Assembly: GCA_964019055.1 (NCBI GenBank)
Contig: OZ025208.1
Coordinates: 8,810,539 to 8,874,538, forward strand
DNA from: Anthopleura xanthogrammica
Lineage: Eukaryota; Cnidaria; Anthozoa; Actiniaria; Actiniidae
Direction: 5' to 3'
Length of the DNA: 64,000 bases
The translations under genes were made by a program, and so were the position numbers. Of the stretch, positions 13,601-24,426 are shown piece by piece. The notes below the pieces were generated by a model. That model had not been told where the DNA came from and searched no databases. It saw nothing but the letters and a program-made list of their open reading frames with translations. The stretch's first letter is position 1. Each line of letters starts with the position of its first letter.

Positions 13601-16600
13601 GGAGCCCCTCGTCAACTATCAGCCGATAGAAATCTCGAGTTCGTCTTCTAATTGTTAATTAGATAGTACGCACGCTCAGATTGGCTGATAGCCATGTTTG
13701 CATGAGGCTATGTAAATACGGTTGTGACGTCAGGGGTTTGGATGACTTAAGTTATGACTTTTTACTTTACTTAAGACATAAATTAAATTAAATTACAAAC
13801 TGAATTGTGGAACGAAGTTAACAGTAAAAACTTATCAAAAATCTTTCAGAGACAAAAAACGCTATAACATGAAAGCACAGAAAGATAAAAAAAATGCTCT
13901 CTTACTTGGATAAGCTAACGAGAATTTTCAGTAAATCCGGATCCTTGATTGCCGAATGTCTTCTGTTCAATATTTCTTAAATATGTGCCTTCATCACTTA
14001 GTTTCTTTAGTGTGTCTTATAAAAAAATCAAAGATCTAAGAATAATCGCCTTCTTTATCGTCAAAGACGACTCGCAACTTTTTCGTTTCCCAACTTTTGA
14101 CTCTTTCTCATCGAAATGCCTTTTTCTAAACGATTTCCTGCACCATCCAGTTCATAAATACTCAGTTGCTGATTGATTATTTTGTTGATGTTAGCAGTCT
14201 CGGGTTTGCATAACCATCTCGAATTCTCCCAACCTCCCCTCGTGTTGCTATCAGGCTATGTAAACACGGAAAAAAAATTCTATTGCTTAAATAGAGGGCG
14301 TGGTTTTGACTTGATATAAACATATATACCTATTTCAATAGGGAAAGTCACCCAGAGAACATGACATGAAGATGCGTCTGATAAATGTCATGGTTATGCA
14401 ATTAGCTTACCGCAGAAGCTTAGAGAAAAGCTGAAACGTTAGTGATGATTTTTTGGATAAATATTTATATCCATTGAGTTCCGATGCAAAAACGTTTTAG
14501 CGCATGATTCCATGCTTTTGGCTTACTTTTAATGCCGACTAAATTTATTGAAATAAGCTGGTCTAACTGGTGTTAAATTGCATTGATGCTGCTATAAAAC
14601 TATCATGATCCTAAGTATATTTCTGCTCCATAAGTTACATCTGCCTTACCTTGCAACTTATTACTAGCCTTTCCCTTTGACTCTGCTTTTTGAAATGTTT
14701 TATCAGCTGAGAATAGCATTAGCAGCCAAACTGTCAGCTACAAAAGAAAGTACATGAATACCAAAAAAATAAAAAGTATTTATGTGGAACACTTTTAAAG
14801 CCAGTTGAATCCTACAGACTGACCTGGTAAACAAATATACAGGACACAACGAAAGATGACAGGAACTGGGTGGAGAACTTGAAGTCTGAAAATAAATCAA
14901 GAAATATACAGGCATTCTCATTAATGCTGTCCAGATAAATAGACATTTTGACTATTCCAAATGTCGCGTGTCATATTAAGTATTCGTCATTCCTTCAGCT
15001 TAATTGGCTCAGAAGCTGTGAAATCCACGTGCACAAACCATATTTAATGCTGGAAACGAATATTTAAGACACGTGACATTAGGAATAGTCGAAATATCTA
15101 TTTATCTGGACAACGTTGATGGTAATGGCGGTATAATAAATCAGTGTGTCCGTGCGTCGGTCAGCCAGCCAGAAACTGTAATCCCACCTGGGCGTGTAAC
15201 GTATATCCGGTTCTTCAGTGAATTGTACCAGGTGCCATTTTGGTTAAGTGCTCTATAACATATAAATACATCTTTATAAATACATCATACATCAAAGTAG
15301 GAGAATTGGATTGTGTTCAATCGTTGTCATATGTTTTAGTAATGCATGCAACAAAATCGTGTGCAACTTGCTTGCAGCATTGTTGCATGTATTGCACTCA
15401 TGTTACTCATCAAAGTCTGTGTTTTTCGTATCACCAAAGAGAAAACTTTGACTAAAATACATATCTTAGGACATACCTTTTCCCTGCGTTGTGTAGTTGA
15501 TTAGAAAACAGTAGATTAACATGAGCTCTCTCTGTTTCACCTGCCAGGTTAATGGCTGTCGTCTCTTCTTTCTAAAAGTGTTAGTATCATAAGTTAAAAA
15601 GATATTTAGACCTAACATACCGGACACATTAGCGATTCAGAGCATTACGTTCGATCTTTGCTGAGCGGTTGCGGATAGTAATGAATATGGATACAGCAAA
15701 AAGTTATGCATCTTATTCTCAAGAGAATGACGTTTTCTGGAATGGGAGAACATTACGCCTAATCTAAAATAAGCTAATAAGATTAAGACCTTTTTTTATC
15801 CATATTGATAGTATATCGATTCCCAAGTGGTAGAGAAATGGGGATGCTTACGTAATCTGTGATTGCACTGTTGCACGAGAAAAGACAAATGAAATAAGAA
15901 AAGGAAGTTAAAAGACAACAACAAAAAACAAAACAAAAAAAAAAAAAGAAATGAAAAGAAATAAGAACCATTTGAAAATATATCAAAAAGTAGATCGGAA
16001 ATATGTAGAAGTTTGAGAAATATTAGGCTTACTTGGAGCAGGTATCGAAAATTTGGAAGGCCTTGAACATTAAGTTTCTTGATTTCCTTATACAACAGCA
16101 TGGAGTAGCTTCCAACCAGAATTAATGTGCAGACAACCACAGGCATATTGGTTAAGAAGTACGAATGCAACAGGTACTCGAGATTCTGCATGTAAAGTTA
16201 TATTTAATATTGTAAACATTTACTGGATATTTTTCGATATATTTTTATTGTATACAACTTCTTCTATCAACAAAAAATACGACAATCCAGACACAAGGAT
16301 GAAACTGCATGATACTAAATATCATTATGATCATCTCAGTCTTCATTATCATCAAGCTACAAATCCATTATTAACATCACGTGTTTCAACAAGCCATATA
16401 ACGTATTCAATCATTTTCGTCTTCCAAAATCTTCGTTTTAAATCAACAATATCTTTGTACTATATGAAAAGAATCGACCTTTTAAACGAATAAAATTAAA
16501 AAAGTCGTTGCCGTGTATAAATATGCTGAGTGGACAATACAGAATCGTCCATCATACATCACCACCAACTATCATCAGCGAATCACAATAGGTTATCAGC

Positions 16601-19600
16601 ATCAACCTCAGCATCAACGTCTGGCAACAATGCAATTATAGTTTTTTCTTGTGGTCAAATTACTGACGCACGTACCAGATTTTCAACTGCCTGTTTCAGT
16701 TCTTCGTCTACTAAAGTGCAGCCAAAGTACACAAATAAATCTGTAATAAATCTTGAGGAAAACAATTCAGTAAAGTAAGATAATCACTAAGGGACAAAGA
16801 CCTCGGATCGGATATCAATCCAGTGATGATCAAAAATGCTGGGTATCTTCAGAGATAACCCTCAACAATTAAGAAAAGTTGACATTTTCTTGAAACTTCT
16901 TCGGTAACAAGTTTGGCTAGCTTGTTTGAAGGCCAGTGCACACTGCAGTTCTTGATAGAACATCTCACCACAGTTTCACGCAAGTTTCAGTTGTCACATT
17001 TGCTAAGATTGTCTCAAATAAATCACTCACCTTACAAACGAGTAAATCAGCCCCAATGTGTAACCAATGATCTTGTACTCAGCATTAAGGCAAGCGAGGT
17101 ACGGATAGTTGATGATGCCATATAACAGGGTCATTAGGATTCCTCGAAAAGCTAAAACATAACGTTGAATTAGAGATGGGAATGTTGAAGAAAATAAGAA
17201 AAAAGGGTGTAGAGAAAGATTTAATAAACCAGACAAGACTCACACAAGACATCAGCCAATAGACCAGTTTAGACAATTCAAATGAGTTAAAATTATAAGC
17301 CAATACCAGCAATAGAAAGAGCGTCTTTACTTTTGTAACCCTACTAAGATTCATTATGTCAGGTTGTATATCAGCCGATAAAACTTTTTTTTGAAAATTG
17401 ATAAATTTACAGATGTTCGTATATATGGCTGGGGGTATAGCGTACATTCACAGCCATACAACACGTCTGCAAATTTTTCGATTTTCAAAAAAAAGTTTTC
17501 TCGGCCGATATAACACCTGACATAATGAATCTTTGTAGGGTTACTAAAGTGAAGTTGCTTTTTCTAGTGCTGGTATTGATTTTTCACTCCGTTTCATTTC
17601 AAGTCATTCGAATTTGCGGCCGCCATTTTGGCAACTGGTCTATGTAATAACTTTTTGATAAGCTCGCACAGGAAAAAGGCTTTGTTAAGGCCCGTTTACA
17701 CTAGCAACTTTGTCGCGCGACTTGAGCGGCGATTTTATGGCGATTTCTCGACGATAGATCGCAACTATGTCGCCGCAAATTCAAACATGATATCGATCGA
17801 AATTTAGTGCAACTGGCTGCGATTTGGGTCGCGATAAAATCGCCATTGAAATCGCCGCTCAAGTCGCGCGATAAATTTGCAAGTGTAAACGGGCCTTTAC
17901 GCGACAAAAACTTTTAAAAATAGCTGAAAGTCACGTGCAAAAGGCTATTTATTATGAAATTAATAAAATGCTGTGACTACTTTTTGCAATTCTGATACTG
18001 TTAGCAAATTCTGCGATTTTTCCCGGCCTGGGTGTCAATGAGCCTTTTGAGACAATTATAATTATTTTAAGCAAACGTTGGAATCGTTAGGGTCATGCAT
18101 CTTTCCTTAGGTTCTGCTTCCATCTTCTCAGCCAGCTACAACTAGTTCGGAACACAATAACGATCACTAATCCCTTTAGTTTAATATTAACCAATCCTCA
18201 GAGTTGACCAAGTATTATATACCTCTTGACCAAGCGGATTGTTGCAGGTCTTGTGAAGCAGCGGATTGTTCGAAAAAGAACATATTGAAGGAGGAAGCGG
18301 CGGTTGCACCAAAGGCAAATGGTATGATGAACCTGTTCCTTTCATCGCCTAGAAAATCTACAGGGCTGTAGAGAACACAAACAAAAATAGCATGAAAAAC
18401 GTGGAGACAAACCATAGCTTCAATTTGGGTACGAGATAAAAAAGTGATGATGCCAACAATTCCTTCTTTTATCCGACTAACTAAGAAAATAGAAAATGAC
18501 AAATTTTGAATTTTGAAACGGTGACATTTGTTATTATTGCTAATGTACGTACTGAGCTCCGATCACCTGCACTCTTGCCCCTATCCCGATTTGCTTCAGT
18601 ATATAAAAATTAAAATGGGAGTTGAGTGCTGTGTTTTGATTGTTGCAATTTCAAAGAGTGAAAGTAATGCTGGTGCACATGTATGGTGAAGCTTACGAGA
18701 TAACAATCTCGAGAAGTGTTGATGATGTTGATCGATGTTGGTGTTGTTTCCGAGGTCGATGTCAATGTTGATCTCTGCTGTTGATGATGATGTTGATGAT
18801 GATGATGTTGATGATGATTTTGATGTTAAAGGTGTTGTATTGTGGTTAAGGTTGAGGTCGATGTCGATGTCGATGTCGATGTCGATGTCGATGTCGATGT
18901 CGATGTCGATGTCGATGTCGATGTCGATGTCGATGTCGATGTCGATGTCGATGTCGATGTCGATGTCGATGTCGATGTCGATGTTGATGTTGATGTGGAA
19001 GTTGATGTTGATCACGATGTTGACGTTGATATCAATGACAACGAAAACGACAAAGATGATGATTATAAAATAATACAATAGAAGCATTATATGAAACATA
19101 CACTGGTAGTCCTGGACGTCCATTCCACAAGTTAGGTTTCAGTCGAGCTCTCTTCCTCATGAAGCTCAAAATAGCGATGATAAAAATCTTAAATAAAGGT
19201 TAACAGTTTTTAGAAAAAAAGATCGATAACAACTGGTAAAATCCTCAAGTCAAGTCAGGCCAGGCCCGGCCGGGCAAGGTCATAAAATAATGGCCGGGGG
19301 GAGGCCAAGGTGAAAAACATTGGGGGCCCTGTTTTAAATGTATTAGTAAGAGACCTAAAAGCAAGGAACTATATATGTCCCATTAAGCCAGCATTCATTC
19401 CTTTATGATGTAAAAATCTTACGCAAAAATCAACTTCGAGATAATCTTGACGAGCTACTCCATAGAAATGCCACTGTAGTTTGTTTTTAAGAAAAAGAAA
19501 AATGGGGTCACCGTTGTTGTATTTGAAATATAGCCGATCGAAATCGTTTTCGCAATGAGCGTGACTGAATTTGATCTTGAAAAAATATAGGTCACGCGAG

Positions 19601-20736
19601 CGCGCTGTCACGCTAAATGCGCAGAACAGATAACCACAAAAAATACCCGCAAACGTCCTTCAACTGATCCCATTTATTTATATCTATTCTTTTTACTTCA
19701 TTTGTCATGTTTAATTATCTTTACGATCTTTATATTTTTGCAACCTCTACAACTGTCGTTATTCGGAGATTTTTGTTTTATTTCTATTGACCTTAGTATT
19801 TTCCTTTTTGTCAAGATAAAAAGCAAAATTAAATACAATATTTATCCAGGAGACAAGATACTTACAGCTGGAGCCAAGCATCCAAGATCGTAATTGCGTT
19901 CATTAACAAGACAACTGAAATACAACAAGATAACATCCAACTGATTTAGATTGTTCACTTGTATTTAACACCAGTGTTACATGAAAAAATGTCTTCTGTT
20001 CATCGACCTGAGTTCAGACAATCTTGAGTCTCTGTTACTTGTCCTTTTAAGGGCCTTTATTAGATACCAATACCCGAAATCGTTGAAGTTGAGAACGTTT
20101 CTTTTACTGACTAGTATATGTCTTGTAAAGTTCAATAGCAGATATGGCATTTGAGTCAGTTTCTATACATTTACTGTAGTGTTGACCCATATGCCAAGAC
20201 TTGAAACAATTCTTTGAAGGCAATAGAGTGTACCTCTGATATCTGCTATTGAACTTTACAAAACGTATACTGGTATTGCATAAAACTCTCTTTAAAATAT
20301 AAACAGGTATCCGTAAGTATTATTTATTTACTTGGAACAATACTTCCGGGACGGGAATAGTTTACTAGTTATGAACAGCTCAAAGGAAAATTGTTTCCAG
20401 TTGGATCCGAGAATGTCTCGATGAGAAACCTCCACAGACTTTTTTAACTGCTTGGCCGTCTTTGATGAATGTTATGTTCATACATTGCAAGATATGCTAT
20501 TTACAAGTAAAGAAGCCAATTGCAAATCCGTCGCCTTCTGTGTATCTCTACTGGCGTCGGACTTTTTTCTCTTTCTTCCCGCAAAAATTTACTGACCCAA
20601 AACAGTTACCTAGCACCTCATGCGCCAAAAATACGATCAGCTCACACAACTCTGTCTGAAGCTAAATATGAAGCTACATATGAAGCTAAATCAAGGCTTT
20701 TTCAAGAAGCTGAGTTACTTACTTTAGGACGTCCAT
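1693..20736 (-). CDS. STRA6-like retinoid transporter/receptor, gene A (20 exons, 636 aa)
   Basis: Multi-pass membrane protein of the STRA6 family, which in vertebrates moves retinol across the plasma membrane. Exons, 5' to 3': 20736-20723, 19914-19866, 19187-19102, 18365-18223, 17151-17031, 16751-16676, 16185-16033, 15571-15477, 15252-15188, 14885-14824, 14737-14650, 13116-13096, 11236-11161, 11015-10940, 9663-9615, 9504-9378, 9063-8956, 8519-8356, 7924-7817, 1922-1693. All junctions are GT/AG, phases agree, and the 1911-nt sum is an open frame. Family signatures: PVDFLGDERN after the first membrane segment (exon 4), NYPYLACLNAEYKIIGYTLG (exon 5), a 51-codon exon 7 with a long hydrophobic helix, SYFFFFLNILVG (exon 18), and RNPSLVRYRK near the C-terminus (exon 20). 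Length fits vertebrate STRA6 (about 670 aa). Retinol as substrate is inferred; a cnidarian ligand or binding-protein partner is unknown. The last intron hosts a complete DNA transposon on the other strand. Confidence 0.88.
2363..2382 (+). repeat. Left TSD (AGAG) and left TIR of the F-box transposon
   Basis: AGAG at 2363-2366 followed by the 16-bp TIR at 2367-2382, beginning CAC. The right end is the exact reverse complement. Confidence 0.9.
2499..6222 (+). CDS. F-box and zinc-finger DDE-type transposase-like protein (3 exons, 1,037 aa)
   Basis: Exons 2499-3968, 4332-4599 and 4847-6222, joined in frame (GTAAGT donor in intron 1, GTTTGT in intron 2). Domains: ZAD-like zinc finger with C6-x2-C9, C30 and C44-x2-C47; F-box at about 103-150 (LPGEVLLNILSFLQVEDIKAF); coiled coil at about 175-220. 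A DDE/RNase H-like core follows: candidate acidic residues are D448 in LLLCGDKGSKQTK, D565 in GGDWCYLG, and E964 in GMEAEHVSESIH. The zinc site is C584-x2-C587 plus H943-x4-H948, with the HVPE sequence seen in RAG1. A long coiled coil (about 715-820) sits between the second D and E. The C-terminal knuckle is C-x2-C-x4-H-x5-C (CSKCGKPSH…). It presumably catalyses transposition of the enclosing element; the F-box suggests Skp1/SCF recruitment (inference). Superfamily not settled. No stop or frameshift seen. Confidence 0.8.
4611..4780. mobile_element. Foldback MITE with TA duplication inside transposase intron 2
   Basis: A 166-bp element (4613-4778) with inverted repeats of almost 50 bp (AGGAGTGAATT … AATTCACTCCT) flanked by TA dinucleotides, as for Tc1/mariner-type MITEs. 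It fills most of the second intron, so it is nested within the larger transposon. Confidence 0.75.
6223..7707. other. Non-coding 3' part of the F-box transposon
   Basis: AT-rich, with no open frame of interest on either strand. It contains two copies of a short motif, GGCCAGGAGATC (about 6855 and 7255). The function of this tail is not apparent. Confidence 0.5.
7708..7727 (-). repeat. Right TIR and right TSD (AGAG) of the F-box transposon
   Basis: The TIR at 7708-7723 is the exact reverse complement of 2367-2382; AGAG follows at 7724-7727 and then the host intron resumes. Confidence 0.9.
8633..8862. repeat. Hexanucleotide array (CCAGGA) in gene A intron 17
   Basis: Pure CCAGGA array to about 8812, then degenerate units interspersed with CATATGACCATAAGA. 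It lies between exons 17 and 18. Confidence 0.92.
10165..10735. repeat. Minisatellite, about 92-bp unit, about six copies
   Basis: Tandem units in gene A intron 14. Each contains GCCACTGCAGC, GGGGATTATCACCCCTCC, GGCGGCCTAGGGGATTACCA and GAGAGAGGATCATCACCTCT, so there are short self-complementary stems within each unit. The later units are nearly identical. Confidence 0.9.
11271..12392 (+). mobile_element. 5'-truncated CR1/L2-like LINE
   Basis: Inserted in intron 12 of gene A. Gene B's equivalent intron (around 33330) reads straight through GTATCAGTGCA…GATATTTGCC, which delimits the insert. It ends in a short GATGTA tail array, as in CR1/L2-group elements, and has no evident target duplication. 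Confidence 0.8.
11305..11943 (+). pseudogene. C-terminal fragment of a non-LTR reverse transcriptase
   Basis: About 210 codons of the thumb and C-terminal region of a LINE reverse transcriptase. The order is SYLGITVNSKLKWTPHI, LIRRNLWNCPRKVRE, IVRPKLEYASASWDPY, LERVQRKAARF, then a tail ending at TAA 11941. The catalytic palm motifs, including the YxDD box, lie upstream of the truncation and are absent, so it cannot act alone. The frame has no internal stop. Confidence 0.85.
12430..12975. repeat. Degenerate GGTA/AGGT-rich tract, gene A intron 11
   Basis: Tetranucleotide-like purine-rich tract built on TAGG/GTAG. Homologous tracts occur in the same intron of gene B (33463-33745) and gene C (56938-57080), so the tract predates the gene duplications. 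Confidence 0.75.
13535..13662. mobile_element. Foldback MITE (CTAAAACAATTAGAAGAC ends)
   Basis: Near-perfect hairpin: ACAATTAGAAGACTC … CTTCTAATTGT, with an inner arm CTATCGGCTTTGATAGTTGA matching its complement. A related element is at 34608-34895 in gene B. Confidence 0.7.
14929..15112. mobile_element. Foldback MITE in gene A intron 9
   Basis: Inverted arms of about 45 bp: GTCCAGATAAATAGA … TCTATTTATCTGGAC. Absent from the same intron of gene B. Confidence 0.7.
17259..17643. mobile_element. Long-armed foldback element (ATAGACCAG ends)
   Basis: About 385 bp, with arms pairing over most of their length (for example TTCATTATGTCAGGTTG against its complement at 17515). Lies in intron 4 of gene A. 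Confidence 0.65.
17685..17899. mobile_element. Harbinger-like MITE with TTA duplication
   Basis: Ends AGGCCCGTTTACACT … AGTGTAAACGGGCCT flanked by TTA on both sides (17685-17687, 17897-17899). Terminal arms also carry GCGCGACTTGAGCGGCGATT and its complement. Confidence 0.75.
18850..18990. repeat. Hexanucleotide array (GATGTC)
   Basis: Nearly pure GATGTC array in intron 3 of gene A, bordered by GATGTT/GATGAT-rich degenerate units from about 18720 to 19040. Confidence 0.92.
20113..20270. repeat. Inverted repeat in gene A intron 1
   Basis: Arms TGTAAAGTTCAATAGCAGATAT and the complement near 20245-20265; a likely MITE remnant. Confidence 0.55.
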
Positions 20737-20990
20737 GTTGGTCGAAAGTGAAGGCTGCGTGTAGAGGTTTTACCTTGGGCTTTTTTCCTTGTAGTATTCC
20801 TCGTATCAGTTGATGTCCTTAATACTCTAGAAGTTATTAACAAAAATTGTTTTCAGTTTTAAAGATTACATACGGCGACTTTAGAATAGAAATATTGCTT
20901 ACATGTAAGGGAAACTGCTATACCTTTTCCGACAGAGCACTCACGAAGCCAGACAAATGAACAGCGTACTCGCCCTGTGGACCAAACAAA
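20737..20990 (-). promoter_or_regulatory. 5' UTR and proximal promoter of STRA6-like gene A
   Basis: The sequence upstream of the gene A start codon is recognisably conserved upstream of genes B and C, although intron sequence is not. The 5' UTR block around 20745-20815 (…TGATACGAGGAATACTACAA…) and a palindromic TTACATGTAA at about 20900 are shared. All three starts share the context ACCAACATG. No TATA box was recognised; the transcription start is not determined. Confidence 0.5.
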
Positions 20991-21407
20991 AGGACCTGTC
21001 TTAGAATTCATAGTGCGTGATAGTTGTCCTTTGCCTTTATTCCATTGGTCACACCAACTCAAGCCAGTGACAGATGTCAATAAAAGTTCAAAAACTTTAA
21101 GGAACTCACACAATAATAAGGATCGAGAATAACAATTCAAGCATTTTAAAGATATGCATCCTAGGGAATCAATTTCTTATTAAGAATAATGTTAATTATG
21201 AAATTTACGAGATATTATGTATAATACTCACAAAAAAATGAGAAAATACAGTATTTGTTATATATATTTTGATCTTGTAGGGATCTATCAAATCCTTACT
21301 ATGATCATGTATGTAGTTCACAGCAGTATTCCTATCTAGCTTGGATTCAATAATTCGTGTATACATGCAGTTTTGGAAAATAAGCGTGGATGGTTTCCAA
21401 TTCTTAT

Positions 21408-21630
21408 TTAAGGCTCAGATACACGGTGCAACATTGCTTGCAGCATTGCTTGCAACATTATGATTACAGTACTAGTACTATTTCAGCAGCCAATTCAGAG
21501 AAAATCTCGATTTTTCCGCTTAATTTACAAGGAGTATCAAATGACATAAAAATAATAAAACAGACGGTTCAATTTTTTATATTTTAGTGTGATGTTGCAC
21601 GCAATGTTGCACCGTGTGTCGAAGCCTTTA
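21408..21630. mobile_element. MITE, TTA-flanked (AGGCTCAGATACACGGTGCAA end)
   Basis: Element 21411-21627 between TTA repeats; termini contain CACGGTGCAACATTG and CAATGTTGCACCGTG. A diverged copy lies at 48355-48548. Confidence 0.7.
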
Positions 21631-21675
21631 AGGAGTTGAAGTTTCCTTACCTGATGCTTGCTGTTTTTTTGCTTA

Positions 21676-23005
21676 TTATATATCCAAGTGAAATTGTAGT
21701 GACATATATTTCCTAATTTGTTTCTTACGTGCTTCTATTTCTGTTAGAGCAGAAGCTAGCTTTTCCTGAGCTGACTGAGTCAAAGCTTCAGCTGCTAGAA
21801 CTGCTGCTTCAGCTGCAGCGACCTCCGCCCTCGCAGCTACTTCCTCAGCTTTAGCAACAGCAAGCTTAAAATAAGTCAAATATTCATCTTCTAATACTTT
21901 TTCAGCCTCTTCTATAATTATCTGATTCTCTGCAGTCTCTTTATTAAATATATAGAGGATATTACATGGGCGCGCGGAGATACGGATTTTATCTTCGAGT
22001 GTTGAAAAGATCTCACGAGTGAGCGCAGCGAACGAGTGAGATCTTTTCAATACGAGAAGATAAAATCCGTATCTCCAAGCGACCATGTAATATTCTGTTT
22101 ATCATATAATTATCCATGAAAGCAAATTTATCTTTTATACTTTTATTTACCTGCCATAAAAAGAGGTACAAGTAAACTTTCGTAAACTTGTTATTTTCAC
22201 TAGTGAAAATAACAAGTTTACGAAAGTGAGAAATATAGGTGTTTCATGGATAATTATATGATAAATATAATATACTATCTTAGTACAAAATGTCTTAGAG
22301 CTGTTTTCGTATGAGTGGGAAAGACACGATACTGACTTACACTACGCACACGGTACGACATACCGTAACATTGAAATGGCTTCCTATTGTCTTCCAGTAA
22401 TTCATTCAATCACGACACGTTGTTACGGCTAAGGTAAGGTACGGTACGGCTACAGTACGGCTACGAATCTGCCGTACCGTTTTCCACTCATACGAAAACC
22501 ACTCTATCCAGCACCTATAGAGGTAAGCTTAACTTATTGTAAACTTACACTTGCTGTATATTAATATAAAGTCGATAAATACTGTGTGATTTCAGCTTAC
22601 CTTTCCAGATGTTTCACAATCTCTCTTCTGGTTTTTGTTTTTGTTTTAGACCAAGGGAACACTGATGGTACGACGTCTTCCTTTAGGAGTTTTCGATTAC
22701 TATTATCCGTTGGCTTAAAGTCTTCGTCCACAAGGTGCTTTGAGCAGACCCTCGTACTACTTGTAAACACACGATCTCTAAACACACAAAAATATAAGAC
22801 ATCTTAGACGGTCTCTGGAGATTTTATTCTCTGAAAATTTTCATTGAATACCTACCTGAAAGGATTTCCCTGTATCTCGTCGAATCTTTGCTATCCATTG
22901 ACTTTGGAGGTGCTTCTTATTTGACGGTGGAAAGCGGTGGAAGGACAGTGTTTTATCGTATCGATAGTCACTTGTGCAGTTTGGAACACAACAGTGGTAG
23001 CTCAT
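21676..23005 (-). CDS. THAP-domain protein gene (exons 1-2 clear, coiled-coil exon tentative)
   Basis: Exon 1 (23005-22852) and exon 2 (22775-22601) together encode a complete THAP-type C2CH zinc finger. The parts are MSYHCCVPNC at the N-terminus, the Trp of QWIAKIRRD, VCSKH for the last Cys-His pair, and VPSVFPW matching the conserved AVPxIF box. THAP domains bind specific DNA and occur in cell-cycle regulators and in P-element-type transposases. The donor giving a correct frame is the second of two overlapping ones (phase 1), joined to an AGAG acceptor. The last exon is probably 21945-21676, an Ala/Glu-rich heptad-like coiled coil (VAKAEEVAARAEVAAAEAA…) ending at a stop. Its acceptor was not resolved, because two palindromic MITEs lie just upstream. 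It sits between STRA6 genes B and A in the same orientation. Domesticated regulator or small host gene: undecided. Confidence 0.65.
21959..22093. mobile_element. Palindromic MITE near the THAP gene last exon
   Basis: Hairpin from ATATTACATGG to CCATGTAATAT. The arms include GATACGGATTTTATCTTC and AAAGATCTCAC with their complements. It abuts the coiled-coil exon assigned to the THAP gene. Confidence 0.75.
22101..22263. mobile_element. Second palindromic MITE, adjacent
   Basis: Outer arms ATCATATAATTATCCATGAAA with complement at 22243-22263; a perfect inner palindrome CGTAAACTTGTTATTTTCAC lies at the centre. Confidence 0.75.
22296..22510. mobile_element. Third MITE in the THAP intron
   Basis: Inverted ends GTTTTCGTATGAGTGGGAAA and complement; the interior is rich in TACGGTACGG units. 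Confidence 0.65.
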
Positions 23006-23370
23006 TTTTATCTTTCCTTGCAGTCCTTTTGAACATGGAAAGTAGACCATGGCATTTAGAATTATATCAGGAATGCATATTTAAAAAAAATGATCTCAAA
23101 CAGAACAGTTGTATATACTTACAAACGGCAAAAAAAACTTCAGTGCAAAGAATCGACGACATTCGCCGCCATGCGGTGTTTGTTGATCTCCCGATCTCGT
23201 CGCCGTTTTAGTCCGTAATCTTTAGATTCGAGCTCTTTTCGACTTCGAAATTATCCGGACTTTAAATATAAAACAGGCTTTTTAATTCTCCCGTTGTTTT
23301 TTCTCAATAAAAAGCTCTTAGAAAGACAAAAGAAGACTTAAAACTTGACCTTGTCACGCTAAGCACAAGT
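23006..23370. other. Upstream region of the THAP gene
   Basis: Lies between the THAP start codon and the duplicated gene B flank. The frame remains open upstream of the chosen ATG for a short distance. No promoter motif was recognised. Confidence 0.35.
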
Positions 23371-24046
23371 AAACACTCGTGTTGTCAAGGAATGTCTGGT
23401 TTAGCCTGTAATCCAGCATGGCGTTGCTATGGGGGGGGGGGGGGGGGGGGGATGTCACGTGATCGATTGATGCAAATGGCCTATTCGTACTGTATAAATG
23501 CTGGAATGTAGTGCACCATCTTACCTCTCAGCTCTTACGTCTAGGGTCTGTTCCTGGACTCAGCATCTCTTCGAGGGTTTTCTCGGGTTTTGATTCCGGG
23601 ATTTGATCTCCGTTTTTCATTCTCTCTTGGTGAAACCGAACAAACTAAGCTCGATTCAATATGTGTCTTAGACGTGTCCCAACATTGATTAGGCCAGAGG
23701 TTATTTTAAGGTATTGATTAAATAAGGTTGAATGACATGTAGAGTGTAATTACTTTTGTATACGAGTGTATTTAAAAATGTAGTTATCCTGTGCAAAATT
23801 GAAAATATAAAAAACCTTCCATGACTGATGGCTTCACATCATTTTTATTTACGTATATTTATCCAGTTATGGTAGAATACTTACTTATCATGATTACGAA
23901 TAATGTTTACTTATATTTACTTATGGTATAATATCCCAAGTTTAACACTTGGATCACAATATTGCAAAAGTTAAATTAGCACCAAAATGCACGTCCTAAA
24001 GTAACACATAATACACTGGACCTGCGCTATATAACCAACCCTTACA

Positions 24047-24267
24047 ATGGTGGAGGTGGAGGTGGAGGTGGAGGTGGAGGTGGAGGTGGAGGTGCGGGTG
24101 CGGGTGCAGGTGCAGGTGCAGGTGCAGGTGCAGGTGCAGGTGCAGGTGCAGGTGCAGGTGCAGGTGCAGGTGCAGGTGCAGGTGCAGGTGCAGGTGCAGG
24201 TGCAGGTGCAGGTGCAGGTGCAGGTGCAGGTGCAGGTGCAGGTGCAGGTGCAGGTGCAGGTGCAGGT
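24047..24267. repeat. Hexanucleotide array (GGAGGT then GCAGGT)
   Basis: Expanded counterpart of 668-786: a few GGAGGT units followed by a nearly pure GCAGGT run. Confidence 0.9.
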
Positions 24268-24426
24268 AAATAGATAATTAATGCAAAACAATATAAATTT
24301 CTTTCTTTGGGAAAGAAATTATCTTGCCATGCAAAAAATTGCATTGTTCCTTCCCTTAAACATGGCTGCCGTGAAAACCTCAATACTCCATTACAGCGAT
24401 AATTAATGTGATCAAGGAACAATGCC

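Noticed and set aside
15783..16191. Minus-strand 131-codon membrane-like frame
   Set aside because: Only 16033-16185 is real (exon 7 of gene A); the rest reads past the donor into the intron.
20520..20813. Plus-strand 97-codon frame over gene A exon 1
   Set aside because: Antisense shadow of the 5' UTR and start exon of gene A.
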